Positions 1-12,900 of a stretch of DNA of 64,000 nt are shown piece by piece. Both the position numbers and the translations under genes were made by a program. Position 1 is the stretch's first letter. Each line of letters opens with the position of its first letter. The notes under the pieces are model-generated. The model saw only the letters and a list, made by a program, of their open reading frames with translations. It was not told the DNA's origin and searched no databases. Source of the DNA: Bicyclus anynana (Eukaryota > Arthropoda > Insecta > Lepidoptera > Nymphalidae); assembly GCF_947172395.1 (NCBI RefSeq), contig NC_069100.1:9390109-9454108 (forward strand). The letters run 5' to 3'.

Positions 1-734
1 ACTTTATTATAATTTTGAAAGATAACAAAAAATAATTATACCTATATATATTTGTAGACGGTCAGATTTATAAACTCTAACAAAATTCAAGAATTATTAA
101 ATTTTTTATTGTTGTTCAACAACTTATATAATTTATGTTTATAAACAAGTGAAGTAGATTTCGTAAGTATTTTTAACATGTTAAATATGTCTGGACCAAA
201 TATATTGAAAACAAACGAATTACATTTATATATTCCAGTAAAGTCTAATAGTAACTACATTTTACAATTAGTTTACATTATACACACATATAAACATGGC
301 ACTCCTGAAATCACACACAGATATAGTTTAGACGAAAATATATACCCGTACAGAGTTTATTTTAACAATACTTTTACGTTAAATAAATCTTAATTACAAA
401 CTACACTATCGGAAGACAGATCGATGTTGAGAATTAATCATACGCAAGCATTTCGTTAATTTAAATATATTTATTCTGATGAGTACTCTTCACTAAGATT
501 TCAAATGATGTTATATATCATCAAATTCACACCTACGAGTACAAACCTAAAATTAGTAACACGTTACTTCAGTAAATAGTGGTACATAATATAATAAATT
601 ACTTATTCTATATCCTTGTAAATTGGCAATAATAATAATTTGAGCGAATTGTAACAGAATAATGTTAAATTTTACTGAACATTCGACGCTAAATGTTAAA
701 TAAATCTTACGACGTGTTGAGTGACGTCATAGTT
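1..734. other. Gad1 3' flank / putative 3' UTR
   Basis: This AT-rich stretch lies downstream of the Gad1 stop codon. On the minus strand an AATAAA hexamer reads at 475-470, about 260 nt past the stop, and is the nearest plausible polyadenylation signal; others read at 361-356 and 110-105. A 71-residue open frame on the plus strand at 178-393 is AT-rich and has no recognisable motif. No other gene is visible. Confidence 0.4.
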
Positions 735-917
735 TTAATCCACGATGATGTCGTGTCCGAGGCGGTCAATCTCCGAGAGGAGGAAGTCCACGTCCTTCTC
801 GGTGACGGCAGCTGAAGAGATGATGTTGCGGAAGAAGTTCGGCCGCCGGTCGTCGGGCTGGTAGCCCACCATGATGGTGCCAGCTTGCATCATGCGGCCT
901 TTTAGTTTGGCACACAC
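735..917 (-). CDS. Gad1: Gad1 last coding exon (residues 456-515)
   Basis: The acceptor is TCCGCAG at 918-924 and the exon starts in phase 0 with VCAKLKG. It carries the conserved MVGYQPDD and NFFRNIISS blocks and ends with a TAA at 737-735. The acidic end, closing in DIIVD, resembles the insect Gad1 C-terminus. Confidence 0.95.
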   Translation of the reverse strand: MCAKLKGRMMQAGTIMVGYQPDDRRPNFFRNIISSAAVTEKDVDFLLSEIDRLGHDIIVD

Positions 918-3900
918 CTGCGGATTACATTCAGTAAGTATTACTTATATTATTACTAGCGGATGCCCGCGACTTCGTCCGCTCTTTGACCTCCTAAAAA
1001 CGCTCCTATCGCAAAATCCGTTCTTAGCGGATACCTACTAACTACATGCTACCTTCCTGCCAAATTTCATCTCTACACGTCAAGCGGTTTTTAAGATTTC
1101 GTGATGAATGACCTTTCGCATTTATATATTAAGACTTACTTTTTTATTTTACAAACTAAAGACGTATAAACATCTACATATCTATCTTCTATCTATACCT
1201 ACATATTATTATAAAAGATAGTCGTGTTAGTTACAATATTTATAACTCAGGAAATCGGTCCAACCGGACCGATTTCATTGAAAATTGGTGGAAAGGTAGC
1301 TTAGAACCAGGAGACGGACAATGGACATAGGATTAGGGTAGAGTAGGGGTAGGGTAGGCTAGGGGTATGGTTTGGGTAGGCGTAGGGTGGGAGCAGGATA
1401 GGGTGGGAGTAGGGTTTCACTCGAACGAAGTTGCGGATTGTCTGCTAGTTAAACAAATATTTAGACCAATAATATCCTTCCACTCGAATTAGACGTAAAT
1501 TGGGTAAGCCACGACCTCTCAGTGCTGGGACCGGCCCTATTAAATTTTGAGGCTTGAGCAGTACTGGTAAAGCGAATTATTTGGTTTATCAAAATGAATA
1601 ATTGAAATAAATAATTCGATTTATGCAATCCAACCAACAACGTCTCTTATCAATCACCAGACGTCGAAGTTAAACGTACGTTAAGAGGATTTTCTCAAAT
1701 CAAAATCTTTATTTTTTTCCTGTTGTTTCTATTCCTTACCTTGCCCAGCTTAACCTCCTTGTTCTTGTCATGGGGCAGGCCCCTCAGCTGCTTGGGCAGG
1801 TACCAGAAGCTGACGTTCACCATCTCCGGCTCGAGGATCAGGTAGAACTTGTCGCTCTGCTCCCTGATGCGGCGCACCATATACTCCGTCAGCTCCATCA
1901 GCCTGTCCATGAGACGCTCGAAGCCCGAGGTTCCCTGAAGACAGGAGATTATGAAAACTTTATATATGTACGTACACTTTCGATTAATGGGTACAAGAAA
2001 AGAATCAAGAGAGAAAGAATGGAAGTAAGTCAGCAGGTACTTTTTCATACATAGATAGCTGAACTAGTGAACTGAAATATGTTGATGCAATATTTCAGTA
2101 ACCGCATACTAAACCGCTTAAAAAGACGGTTAATGGTGGCCTACTAATATTATAAACGCAACAGTTTGTATGGATGTCTGTTTGGATGTATGTTACTCTT
2201 TAACGCCGCTACTACTGAAGCTATTTGGCTGAAATTTGGAATGGAAATAGATTTTACTCTGGTTTGACACAAAGGCTACTTTTCATCCCGGAAAAATCCA
2301 TTCCGTTTCCGTGAAAAACTGAATTCCACGCGGACGCCATATTACATCGTATGTAATAAACCGTCTATATGTATAGGGGGTAGAGCTGAGCTTTGCCCTC
2401 TTCTAAGAAATTTTCTGTAAAAATTCTCAACCCGGAGTACGTAAGACAACTTACGCACTTCATGATATGCGGGGGACGGGGAGGAAAAGTGGGTGTGAAG
2501 TTGTGGAGGAAGAGGCTGGAAGTGTTATGCATCAGTTGTGGACTTATCTGTCATCGCTACCTGCCTCCCAGCCCCCGCTGACCATCGGTAGTGTTATAAA
2601 TTTGCCAGGCTATAGTTGGTTACCTTGCCCCTCCACTGCAGCCACAGCTTGAAGATGTCGTTGTGTCGGCCGCACTGGATCACCTTGTCGCCCGTGTCGT
2701 AGCGCGGGTCGTAGATCTTGTCTGTCATGAACAGGTACTCGGCTGACATCGCGTTGCAGCTCAGCAGGATGCCCTGCTCGAAAAATTCTTGTTTAAAATA
2801 TACGTAGTGTTGCCAGGTATCCGGATACTCGTAGTTAGGCTTTTCTGTTCCGTGTCCGGCCAAAATAAACGGTGTCCGGCTAGTCCGGCTTTTGTTAGGC
2901 TCTAAATTTAGCAAACGAGCGAACGACGAGTGTGTGAGGGAACAACATTTACGGTAATAGTCATGAATGGTTGTACCAATTAATACTGATGTACTAAACT
3001 GACTGGACTGTCCAGGCTTTTAATTTCGACGACCAGGCAACTCTAATCGTATGATAATTTACCTACCAAGTACTAGACATTGGAAGTGTTAGGTACCTAT
3101 AAGTATGGCGTTACTTAGAATTTAAGTAGCCTTATTGATTGGATCTTGTACCTAGCTGATTACGTTTTAATTCTAGTTAAAATGCAAAAAATCTTTAATG
3201 CATAGACAATTTATTAAAAAAATGATTAGGAAGTGCGGTCTTGGGAAGTAAGGCCGTTTGATTTAGGAGGTATTAGTTCGTATTCGTGGGACACTAAAAA
3301 GCACTATAAAATTGGATATGACTCATGACGAATTCCTCGTATAAAAATTATCTGGGTAATTGTAGAAGAGAGGGATACATTCTATATCAAAACTCATAGT
3401 TTCAGGTATATATTTAGTTTTGAAAATTACGAGAAACTATTAACTCTCAAATTTCTTAATTTTAAACTGCATGTAATGTATTAATTTCAAAATTTTAGGG
3501 TAACTATGAGATAAGACTTAGGTAAGTATAGCAATATTAATCTTATTTGTTTACCTATGGATATAGAACTACTACACTTTGTAGGTACAATTCTTAGGTA
3601 TAGGTATAACGAATGCCCGCATTCTCTACATTGCAAATAGAGCCTATTCACTCCAAATCCCCTAATCCCCTTATATCTACAATCATACACAACATAAAGT
3701 TTGAATTATACACCATGAAAACATCATCAAACGCAGACGTGCTCCGGTATCTGTAACTAATATCTCTAAATGATAACGTCGCGCAAAAACCGACTCTAAC
3801 ATATTGCAATAGAATCTATTTTATTCAAGTAAAATTGTGCCCTGTTTTGCAAAACCAACAGAAATATATTCAATCAAATTATGACCTTATGCTATGGTTA

Positions 3901-6900
3901 TAAGGTTGTATATCCTGTAGCAGTAGGACTAGTAAGAGGGGCAAATTGGCAACATATGTTAGAAAGTGTCGGCAGGAATTTAATTAAAAGCAGCGCGTGC
4001 CACTGTCATGTTGTCATAGACATGTAACGGTGCGATATCGATAATTTAAATAAATAATTGAAACAGACACGTAGTTGTCTATTTCAATTATTTTTTTTTG
4101 ATTTTTCGATACGATCAAACGTCTGCCCAGTTAATAATACTGCAGCAGTACTGGGCAGACGTCTATATTAAAATGATAATTGCTACCTTCCGTGTAAACC
4201 GCAGTTCATACTTTCAAATTGTCTCTAATTCTAATAAAATATCTTGGCCATTTATTGAAAAATAAAAATGAAAACCATACTTCTAAACTTTCTAGTAATC
4301 AGTTAGCCATATTTGGAGAATAGTCTGTCACCATAGGAGCACAAAATTACATTAAATAGTGACAAGTAATTTTTATAAATAAATACTTAAAACTAGCGGA
4401 CCCGGTCAAGCTTCGCTTACTTCCCACTTACTTATATGCACTTACTTCCCTACCCTACTCTACCCTATTAGTTCGGATAAATCGGTGTTCTATTGTTTCT
4501 ACATCCAAGCCATCGACAGCCTGGCCGTCCATTAAGATATAGAGAATTGGTAAATGTAACAAAATTAATAATCCAGCACCTACAGTAATTGTTAAATTAT
4601 TTTTACTAGCCTACAAACCGAGTGCCTAAGTAAAAGTTACCATAAGAACGTTCGACAGAGATTCTGTTTACAAAGAAATCTGTTAACTAGAATTATAGTA
4701 AATATTATTAGTTTTAGATTTTTCTCAAAACGTATATAATCGCCATATCGATAAAACTATCACAAGTGCATCACTATTAACGAAGTTTACCGCGTGGGCG
4801 TGGTTTGTCAAGATTTATTGTTCAGCATATTGAGCCGACGTGGATGGCATATCTGCGAAAGATGACTTTTCCGCCGGAAAATAGACCTAAACTCCCTCCA
4901 ATAACATTTAACTTTGAAAATGGAGCGCTTAATGCAAGTCAAGCTGGTTAATATCAATTTGGCACACTTGACTAAGTTAGACTGAAGTTTTAATTAATAA
5001 AAACGGTTTGCTTATAACATTTCTCTGTCTAAAAAGTTATAAATTAATATTCTATAATGCTGAAGTAATTTTCATTAAGTTATATAGCGTTTTTGTCGTC
5101 AACGCGCAATGAAGCCAAAATCCCAGAACAAATTAATACAGTTATGGAACTGTATACAATCTTTTTTACAAAATAAATTCAACCGACTTCTAAATCACAA
5201 AAATTTAATATTACAAACAAAAAAGAATTTACAAAATCGGTTAAGAAATTACGAAATCGAAGAAGAAGTTACCTTATTTAACAAACATTAAAAAGAAAAT
5301 GAAAAAAAACATACGCGTTGAATTGAGAACCTCCTCCTTTTTTTTGTTAAGACGGTTAAAAATGTAAAGATATTCATATTCATTTGTTGGTATCAACAAA
5401 TGAATACGAATGCCCAATCCGCTTTGAGCCAGCGTGGTGGACTATTGACCTAACCCCTCTCATTCTGCAAGATACTCGAGCTCGACAGTGAGCCGAATAT
5501 GGGTTGATGATAATGATGATGATGATGATGATGATTTGTTGGTATGTACCAAGAGTAAAAATAAAATACATCTTTTCTAAGAGACGTCACGTTATAACAA
5601 ATCTTAAGGGAATGTAGGTGAAAATATTTAAATTATTAGATGCTAATTACATGTATGCCTAATACATAGGCGTTTGCCTAATACATACTTAGATGGAACA
5701 TATAAAATAAGTAATTAGCATCTAATCATTACGTGAACACGTATTAGAGTTTATTATGATGCTAATCATTTGTAAACATCTACAGAAGGGACATCACTGG
5801 CTTTGGAAGATAAAATATGTCAACAAATTGATATGCAAAGTGAGAAAAGGGTGTCCCTATCTCCTCAACCAGATGTTTGTCTGTACTGACAGTTCATTGG
5901 ATTACACTCAAACTCACTCAATTTGAATATTATAATCCGTACTAATAATATAAATGTTATAAGTACATATCTATTTTGTTTCCGCGTCTCAAACGTTTTG
6001 AATTTTAGCTAATTGGTAAGAAATCGGTTGACCGTTGAAATTTATAGAAATGGGGTTCAATTTATTGTAAAATTTAACTATGATGGCCAAATCACGGTTT
6101 ACCCTAACTTAACATTTTTTTGCATTTCTAATCAGGGCCCTGTAGCCAAGTGGCACATCTATTCTCGTTCTACGATCGCAAACGCTTCGAAAACTAGAAA
6201 AATGTATGTGAATGACATTTGCTATCGACAGGTCACGTGATCAAGATCTGTCATTGCCATACATTTTTCTAGTTTTCGAAGCGTTAGCGATCGTAGAAAG
6301 AGAATCGAAGTGTCACTTGGCTACAGGAGCAGGTAAGTAATATTAACAATTTTGATGCCACAAATGTTAAAATTTTCTTAAAAGTGTTACTTTGAATTGA
6401 GAAAAAGTTAACATAAAAAAATAATTTTAACAACCAAGATATATTTTTAGTGTTTTGCAACTCACTTCGTATTTGAAGTGCACGGTGGAGCACTGCAGCA
6501 GAGTGCCCATCAGCTTGTGAGGGTTCCATGTCACGGAATCAGCTCTAAAACAAAAACAATAATTTTATTCCGGACGCCTGCGATTTCGTTATAGTCCAGT
6601 CAGTTTAGCCTGGAAATGGAATAAATTCAATGTCGCTGCTTTTTGGATATGTTATTTATATCGCTAAAACTAGAAACTATAAAATGTTGCAGCGTCCTAG
6701 GGGTGTGCGGGGGGTGAAAAATGCGAAAAATTATTATTATTAATAACTTTGAGAGAAAAAAAGCAACGGTGCTGCAATTTTATATGCTAATAGAAAACAA
6801 CATTATATAACTTGTATCAAGTTTGCAGCTTTTTTTGACATGAGTGAAATTGTTTATTATTAAAAAACCAATGTTTTTGTTATAAACTTTATCTATAACA

Positions 6901-9900
6901 TTAACTTTTTGTGATAAGCATCAACAACATTTTATCCAAAAAGTAGCGACTTTGAATTAATTCCATTTCCAGGCTAAACTGACTGGACTATTAACGTGAA
7001 ATGCCGTTATTCTCAAATCTCGCGGACAGTCTATATGTTGATCAACAACCTCCTTATGGAAATCCTAATAAAATCTGTTCAACAATCATAAAAAGTTTGA
7101 TTTTGTTTTAGTATCGTGTAAATAATTTTACGCACATGAGAAAACGCAGTTGGTTTGATATCACAGACAGAGACTTCAATTTTATTTATATTCATAAAGA
7201 ATAAATTAAGTAAATTTCGCTTAATTTTGTCCGCTAACCAGCTAGATTAAGATAGGTATGTACAAACTTTTCTTACTGGTGCTCATTTTATTGAGTTTTA
7301 TGAGAATTTAAGACGCCTCATCTGTCATCTTGTCTCATCACTACATAAATTCGAATTCGAATAGTAGGTGTAAATATAAATCACGACTTGTCGGTAGGGT
7401 TATAACAAAAACTAAAGTCACCATACCACACCCGAGAAAATAATAAAGAGTTTTTCAAATCGGTTCAGTAGTTTCGGAGCCTATTCAATGCAAACAAACA
7501 ATCAAATACTAATCCTCTTTCTAACATTAGTATAGATTTTTAATTATTAAACAGATCCGAGCTAAAACTCGAACGTCGACCTCTCAGCAGTTATAAAGCT
7601 ACTCGTAATGCGCCAAAGGTTTTCAAAATTTTGAAAAAGCGTAGTCTACAATTTCTCTCTATATTGGGGATGCCGTCGGGGTATGCAGGGAGTAAGCATT
7701 AAAACAAAGTTTTTACCGTCGAGAGTGCGAGAGGGGCTGCAATCAATTAAAGCTTTGAGGGGTAAAAAACAAAGCGACATCGCTGCACTGCTCGTTTATC
7801 ACACGGGACGGCCGCCTCTCACACCGATCCCACGAATATAACGTACGAGTCCTAAGATCGCGATCGTGGTAGGCGAAAAAAATGGTTAATAACGATACAC
7901 TTTGATCAATCAACAAAACAAATTACATAAATTAATAGTTAAGATTTTCTCTACTCTTTTTAATAATGAATATTTGCCAAATCTTTTTTTAAATATGACC
8001 AATATTCACTTTCCCCTCCAATTCGTTAGTCGAAAAAAACTGTATTTGAAATGGATACATCAATTCCAGCTGGTCAGGATCAAAACTATCACCTTCCGGT
8101 GTTTCACACCGATCCCATGAATGTAACGTAAGTGAAAGAGTCCCTAGATCGCGATAATGAAAGGCGAAAAAAATGATTAATCACGATCCACTTTGATTAA
8201 TTCAATCACTTTATCTTTTCCCTCTAATATGCGTAATAGCGCTATTTGTAGTAATATATTCGTTCTAGTTAGGTATAAAAGCGATTTTTAATGGGAAAAT
8301 CACACTAACGTGCCATGAATAACGAAAACATTATTTAAAATTACGTAAATTTTAAATGACTTTTTACATGTTCTTAGAATTTTAGTTTCAATATTTGCAG
8401 GCTATCGACTCATGTGTTAAATTTAGTTAGAGGAAAGTTCTCCACGGTGTGAGAGAGAGCCGCCCGCCCTCCGTAGCAGGGATTAGTGTGGAGAGCGGGC
8501 GGGAGAGCGCAACTGTGTCAATACTGCGAGATACACTCGCGACACTATACACTTTACATTTGAAGTGCTTACACGGAGACTGTCTTTTCTTTGGACCTTA
8601 GTACAAAATTTTCTTCGGAAATTGAGGCAGTACATTTTAAGGGGCGGTTACCCATTGCATCCGTTCCGAATCCGTGAAAATATTTTTAGGACATGGTGGG
8701 TGACAAAAAAAAATCGATGTGTGTAATGTTTCACAATGTGAGTTTCTCTCTTCTCTTCCTCTCTCTATTTAAAGTATCATGTTAGATCAAGAGAGAGAAG
8801 AATTCAACTCTCCTGCCTATAAAAACGATGGTAGAGTCAAACTTATCGTCCCAAAAGTGTTTGTAAACTAAGTGAAATGAATAAATTTTGTTTTTTGAAT
8901 AATTTTTGACTATATAAAACATAAAGTCAAGTCAAACTTCATTTATTTCAATTAGGCTTGATTTTTATGCACTTTTGAAACGTCAGGTTCAAATTACATA
9001 ATATTTGATAATGGTGATAATAATTGGTCTAAAAGTTAAAGTTACGAGGGTTGTAAACGCAAATTTTAAAAAAAAAGCGACATAAAAAACATTTGCTTTA
9101 TTTATATCTCTATTTAGCTTCACAGAAAATGTTTCGAGTGTTGCCTATTTCCCGACCTATTTTCCCCGTTTCCCATCAATACCTAATCCCATCTTTGGTT
9201 TAGCGGGCGAGGCGGATTAATCCCATCTTCCCGCCATTAGCCGCCATCAATCATTGCTGTTAAATACCGACGCGCTAGAGGGGGCAGGGGGAGGGGGGAG
9301 CAAATGCCGCAGGCGTGTGTAGTGGAGCGAGTGACATGCGAGGGCTGCTTCTAAGTACAGAACCTTTTGGTATTGAGTTTAGTTGTTAGAAAAGTAAGGT
9401 CCATGTTCGAGTCTCGGTGCGAAGACCAAATAATGTAAATCTCGGTCTAAGAAATGTAAGACTTACTTACTTACTATAAATTTTCGTTTAATTTTTATAA
9501 TACAAAATTTTGACGGCCTCCCTGGCGCAGTGGTATGCGCGGTGGATTTACAAGACGGAGGTCCTGGATTCGATCCCCAGCTGAGCTGAGCTGATTGAGG
9601 TTTTCGTAATTGGTCTTGCTGTTACCACCCTATTTGGGTGGCTAGTTACCACCCTACCGACAAAGACGTACCGCCAAGCGATTTAGCGTTCCGGTACGAT
9701 GTCGTGTAGAAACCGAAAGGAGTGTGGATTTTATCCCACTCTTAACAAGTTAGCCCGCTTCCATCTTAGATTGCATCATCACTTGTCATCAGGTGGGATT
9801 GTAGTCAAAGGCTAACTTGTAGAGAATTAAAAAAATACAAAATAGCATACAATATAGAATTGGAATGCATATCCCGATTCACACTGGCTGAGTAAAAAAG

Positions 9901-12900
9901 ATATCCAAAAAAAGGTATGTATATCACGACTTTATTATGATTACCTAATATTTTATATACAAATGAGTAAGTGCCTTAAGTCATTATAGCATTACTCACC
10001 TTTCAATGCCGGTGAGACGCGGGTGGCGGTACTTCTTGGAGAACAGCAAGCCGCCGCCCCAAGCCGCCTGCAAGCAATACAAGAAGGTTAGTACAGATTG
10101 TACTAACACAACTACTAACTACCTAACTAGTAGTGGTTTAAACATAGTGGGAAACCTGATGGAAAGCGGATACCCGTATGCACTTGATAACGACATGTAT
10201 GCTACGTAAAATGTATGTCTAAAGTAAGTAGTTGATACAGAAAATGTACTCACATCAACGTGCATCCACATGTCGTACTTCTGGCAGATGTCAGCGATCT
10301 CCATGAGCGGGTCAAAGGCGCCCAGCACCGTCGTACCAGAAGTCGCGTTCACGAAGAACGGCACCTTGAAGGACCACGACCATATTTTATTGATTTTGTT
10401 TTATTCTATTACTACATCGTTAAGAAATTCTTTTTATAATCGGAGCACAAATTCTCCTTTATCCGTCCGCGCTCGTCTGACAGCACACACACGCAGAACT
10501 CCGTGCAAGATTACGTGAAGGAATAGATAGATGGTGTAACTCAACCCCGGTCGCGATGGTAGCGCACGAGCCGCTCCAGCTTGGCGGGTATCATGCGCCC
10601 GCGCTCGTCCGACGGCACGCACACGCAGTAGTCCGTGCACTATTACGTGAAGGAATAGATAGATGGTCTAACTCACATGTCCCCGGTCGCGGTGGTAGCG
10701 CACGAGCCGCTCCAGCTCGGTGGGTATCATGCGCCCGCGCTCGTCCGAAGGCACACGAAGTAGTCCGTGCATTATTACTTGAAGGAATAGATAGATGGTG
10801 TAACTCACATGTCCCCGGTCGCGGTGGTAGCGCACGAGCCGCTCCAGCTCGGTGGGTATCATGCGCCCGCGTTCGTCCGACGGCACGCACACGCAGTAGT
10901 CCGTGCCAAGTCCGCACACCGAAGCACACGACTTCACGGAGTAGTGGCACTGCGGGACAATCAATTGTTCAAATACTAATAGTTGATTGTTGGTCAACTT
11001 CCACTAAGTGGAGTGACGACATCAAACGAGTTGACTGAGAGAGTGGCAGGATGCAGGCGGCCAAGAAACGTATAGTGTTTTCCGGCCTAAAAGTGGATCA
11101 ATGTTTCATGAAACCAACACTCCAAGAACTGAACATGATTTTAGACATTGTGCATTTTCATTAGGTGAAGTATTTAATATCAATAATCTTCTTTCTTGTA
11201 ATAGAAACCTGATGAACGCTAAGTTACCTGGTCAGAAGTGAACATGACGAGATGTCCGGGAATGCTGGTAAGCCCCTTCTCCTTGTACTGCGGGAACTTG
11301 TGGTGACGAGCTGCTAGGAACGCGTAAAGGTTGGACACCGAGCCACCTGGTAGGATATAATACAAGTTCAACGAATAATCTAAGTAAGACAAAACTACTT
11401 GAATTAACAGTTATTCGCGCGCCGATAGATTAGAGGGTGTGATTATTAGTTTTAGGCACAGAATCTTAGAAGCTACAACTTCCAATATAAATGCAACTTC
11501 CATTCTACGTGAGCATGCAGCTTATAATACAGCTATTAGGATAAGTTAGCATAAGTTATTGATATCTTTTTTATAAATAATTATAGCTTCCGTACGATTT
11601 AGGAGATTGGATTGGAAAACTTTAACTTTGAATACAGAAAGGATTTAAAGATTCGAGTCTGAGTCAATGGGCACGTTCTAGGCGAACGCGTTCCAGCATA
11701 GACTGCATCATTGCTTACAAGCATACATCCAAGCGCTGACATTGACATTTTAAAAAAGGAATAGAGATGTTTGCAAAATCCAAAGAAATTTCCGTGTCCT
11801 TATGACACTTTCAAGACAACATTTAAAAAGTTTATACAAAAATTGTGCTTGTTCTGTTTTATTCTGATGAGGCTTCCGTTTTTTATTTCGCTAAGGTGTT
11901 CTGATATAAATTGTACCTATATCAACCAACTGTCCAGTCATTAGTATCAGGTTTAACTATTACCTGGTGCAAGGATTGAGTCCCCAGACCTCCAGCCGAT
12001 CATCTCCCTCATCTTCATGAGCACGACGTTCTCCATGAGGATGAAGACTGGCGCGATCTCATACGTGAACATGTTGGTGTTGGCGGCAGCCGTCAGCCAT
12101 TCGCCGGCCAGCGAGATGATATCCAGCCCGCAGGACAGCTGGTTGAAAAAGTGGGGGTGGCCTGGGGGAGAAACAATTCAATTATAAAGTTTTGTGGCAA
12201 AACACGATGAAGGAGGAAACTCGCCGCGATTCCGCCTTGCAAGAATCGCAGTTTGGTTCACAATCTAAGAAAACAAGAATGGACAGTGTGGTGGTTCTTA
12301 CGGCTGCGACTGAAATTTGTACTATTAGTCCGTGGTGTAGCTGCCGCTGCATTCGAATTAAATAAATAAAATTAGTGGTTAAAACAAAGGGTTTGCGCGT
12401 CGTGAACGAAGCGCGAACCCTTTGTCGTGAAATGAAAAACCAACACCGATTGGGAAAGGCGCAATGCGCGAACAAAAGACACCTACATTTAGCCATGAAT
12501 ACACACGTTAGACTTTATCAATCACTCCCCAAAATAACACACGCCTTCATATTTTCTTATCACTACCTATCAGTTACATCAAGGCGGATATTAAAAAACA
12601 TAAACCCAAAAATGGCACGCGCCTAAACCGGTGCTTGCTTCTCTATTTCCTGAGAGTTTGTTCAAGAAGTGTCATTCGGACCCCGTGTTCCCATGTCCCC
12701 AGTGTCCCCGTGTCCCCGGGGGCGGTTTATCGCGCGCCGCAGATGGGGCCGCAAGGGGTAACAGTAAACAATATTAAATCAACCCCGCACGGGAATATGA
12801 ATTAGTTGGTATTGTTGCAGTTTTGCGTGTTTGGATTAGGTTATTTTTTGGCTTTGATTGTAAGCCGCAATGGTTCAGTGGTTAGGGGGCGTTTAAAATC

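Noticed and set aside
178..393. 71-residue plus-strand open frame near the window start
   Set aside because: AT-rich, antisense to the Gad1 3' flank, no recognisable domain.
9521..9580. tRNA gene
   Set aside because: The A and B boxes belong to the head of a SINE with flanking target duplication; the cloverleaf is not preserved.
10434..11038. Arg/Ala-rich open frames on both strands
   Set aside because: They are shadows of the Gad1 exon and its GC-rich tandem copies, antisense or frame-shifted.
12182..12626. Open frames of 83-104 residues on both strands
   Set aside because: Overlap an imperfect palindrome in Gad1 intron 4; no motif or splice support.
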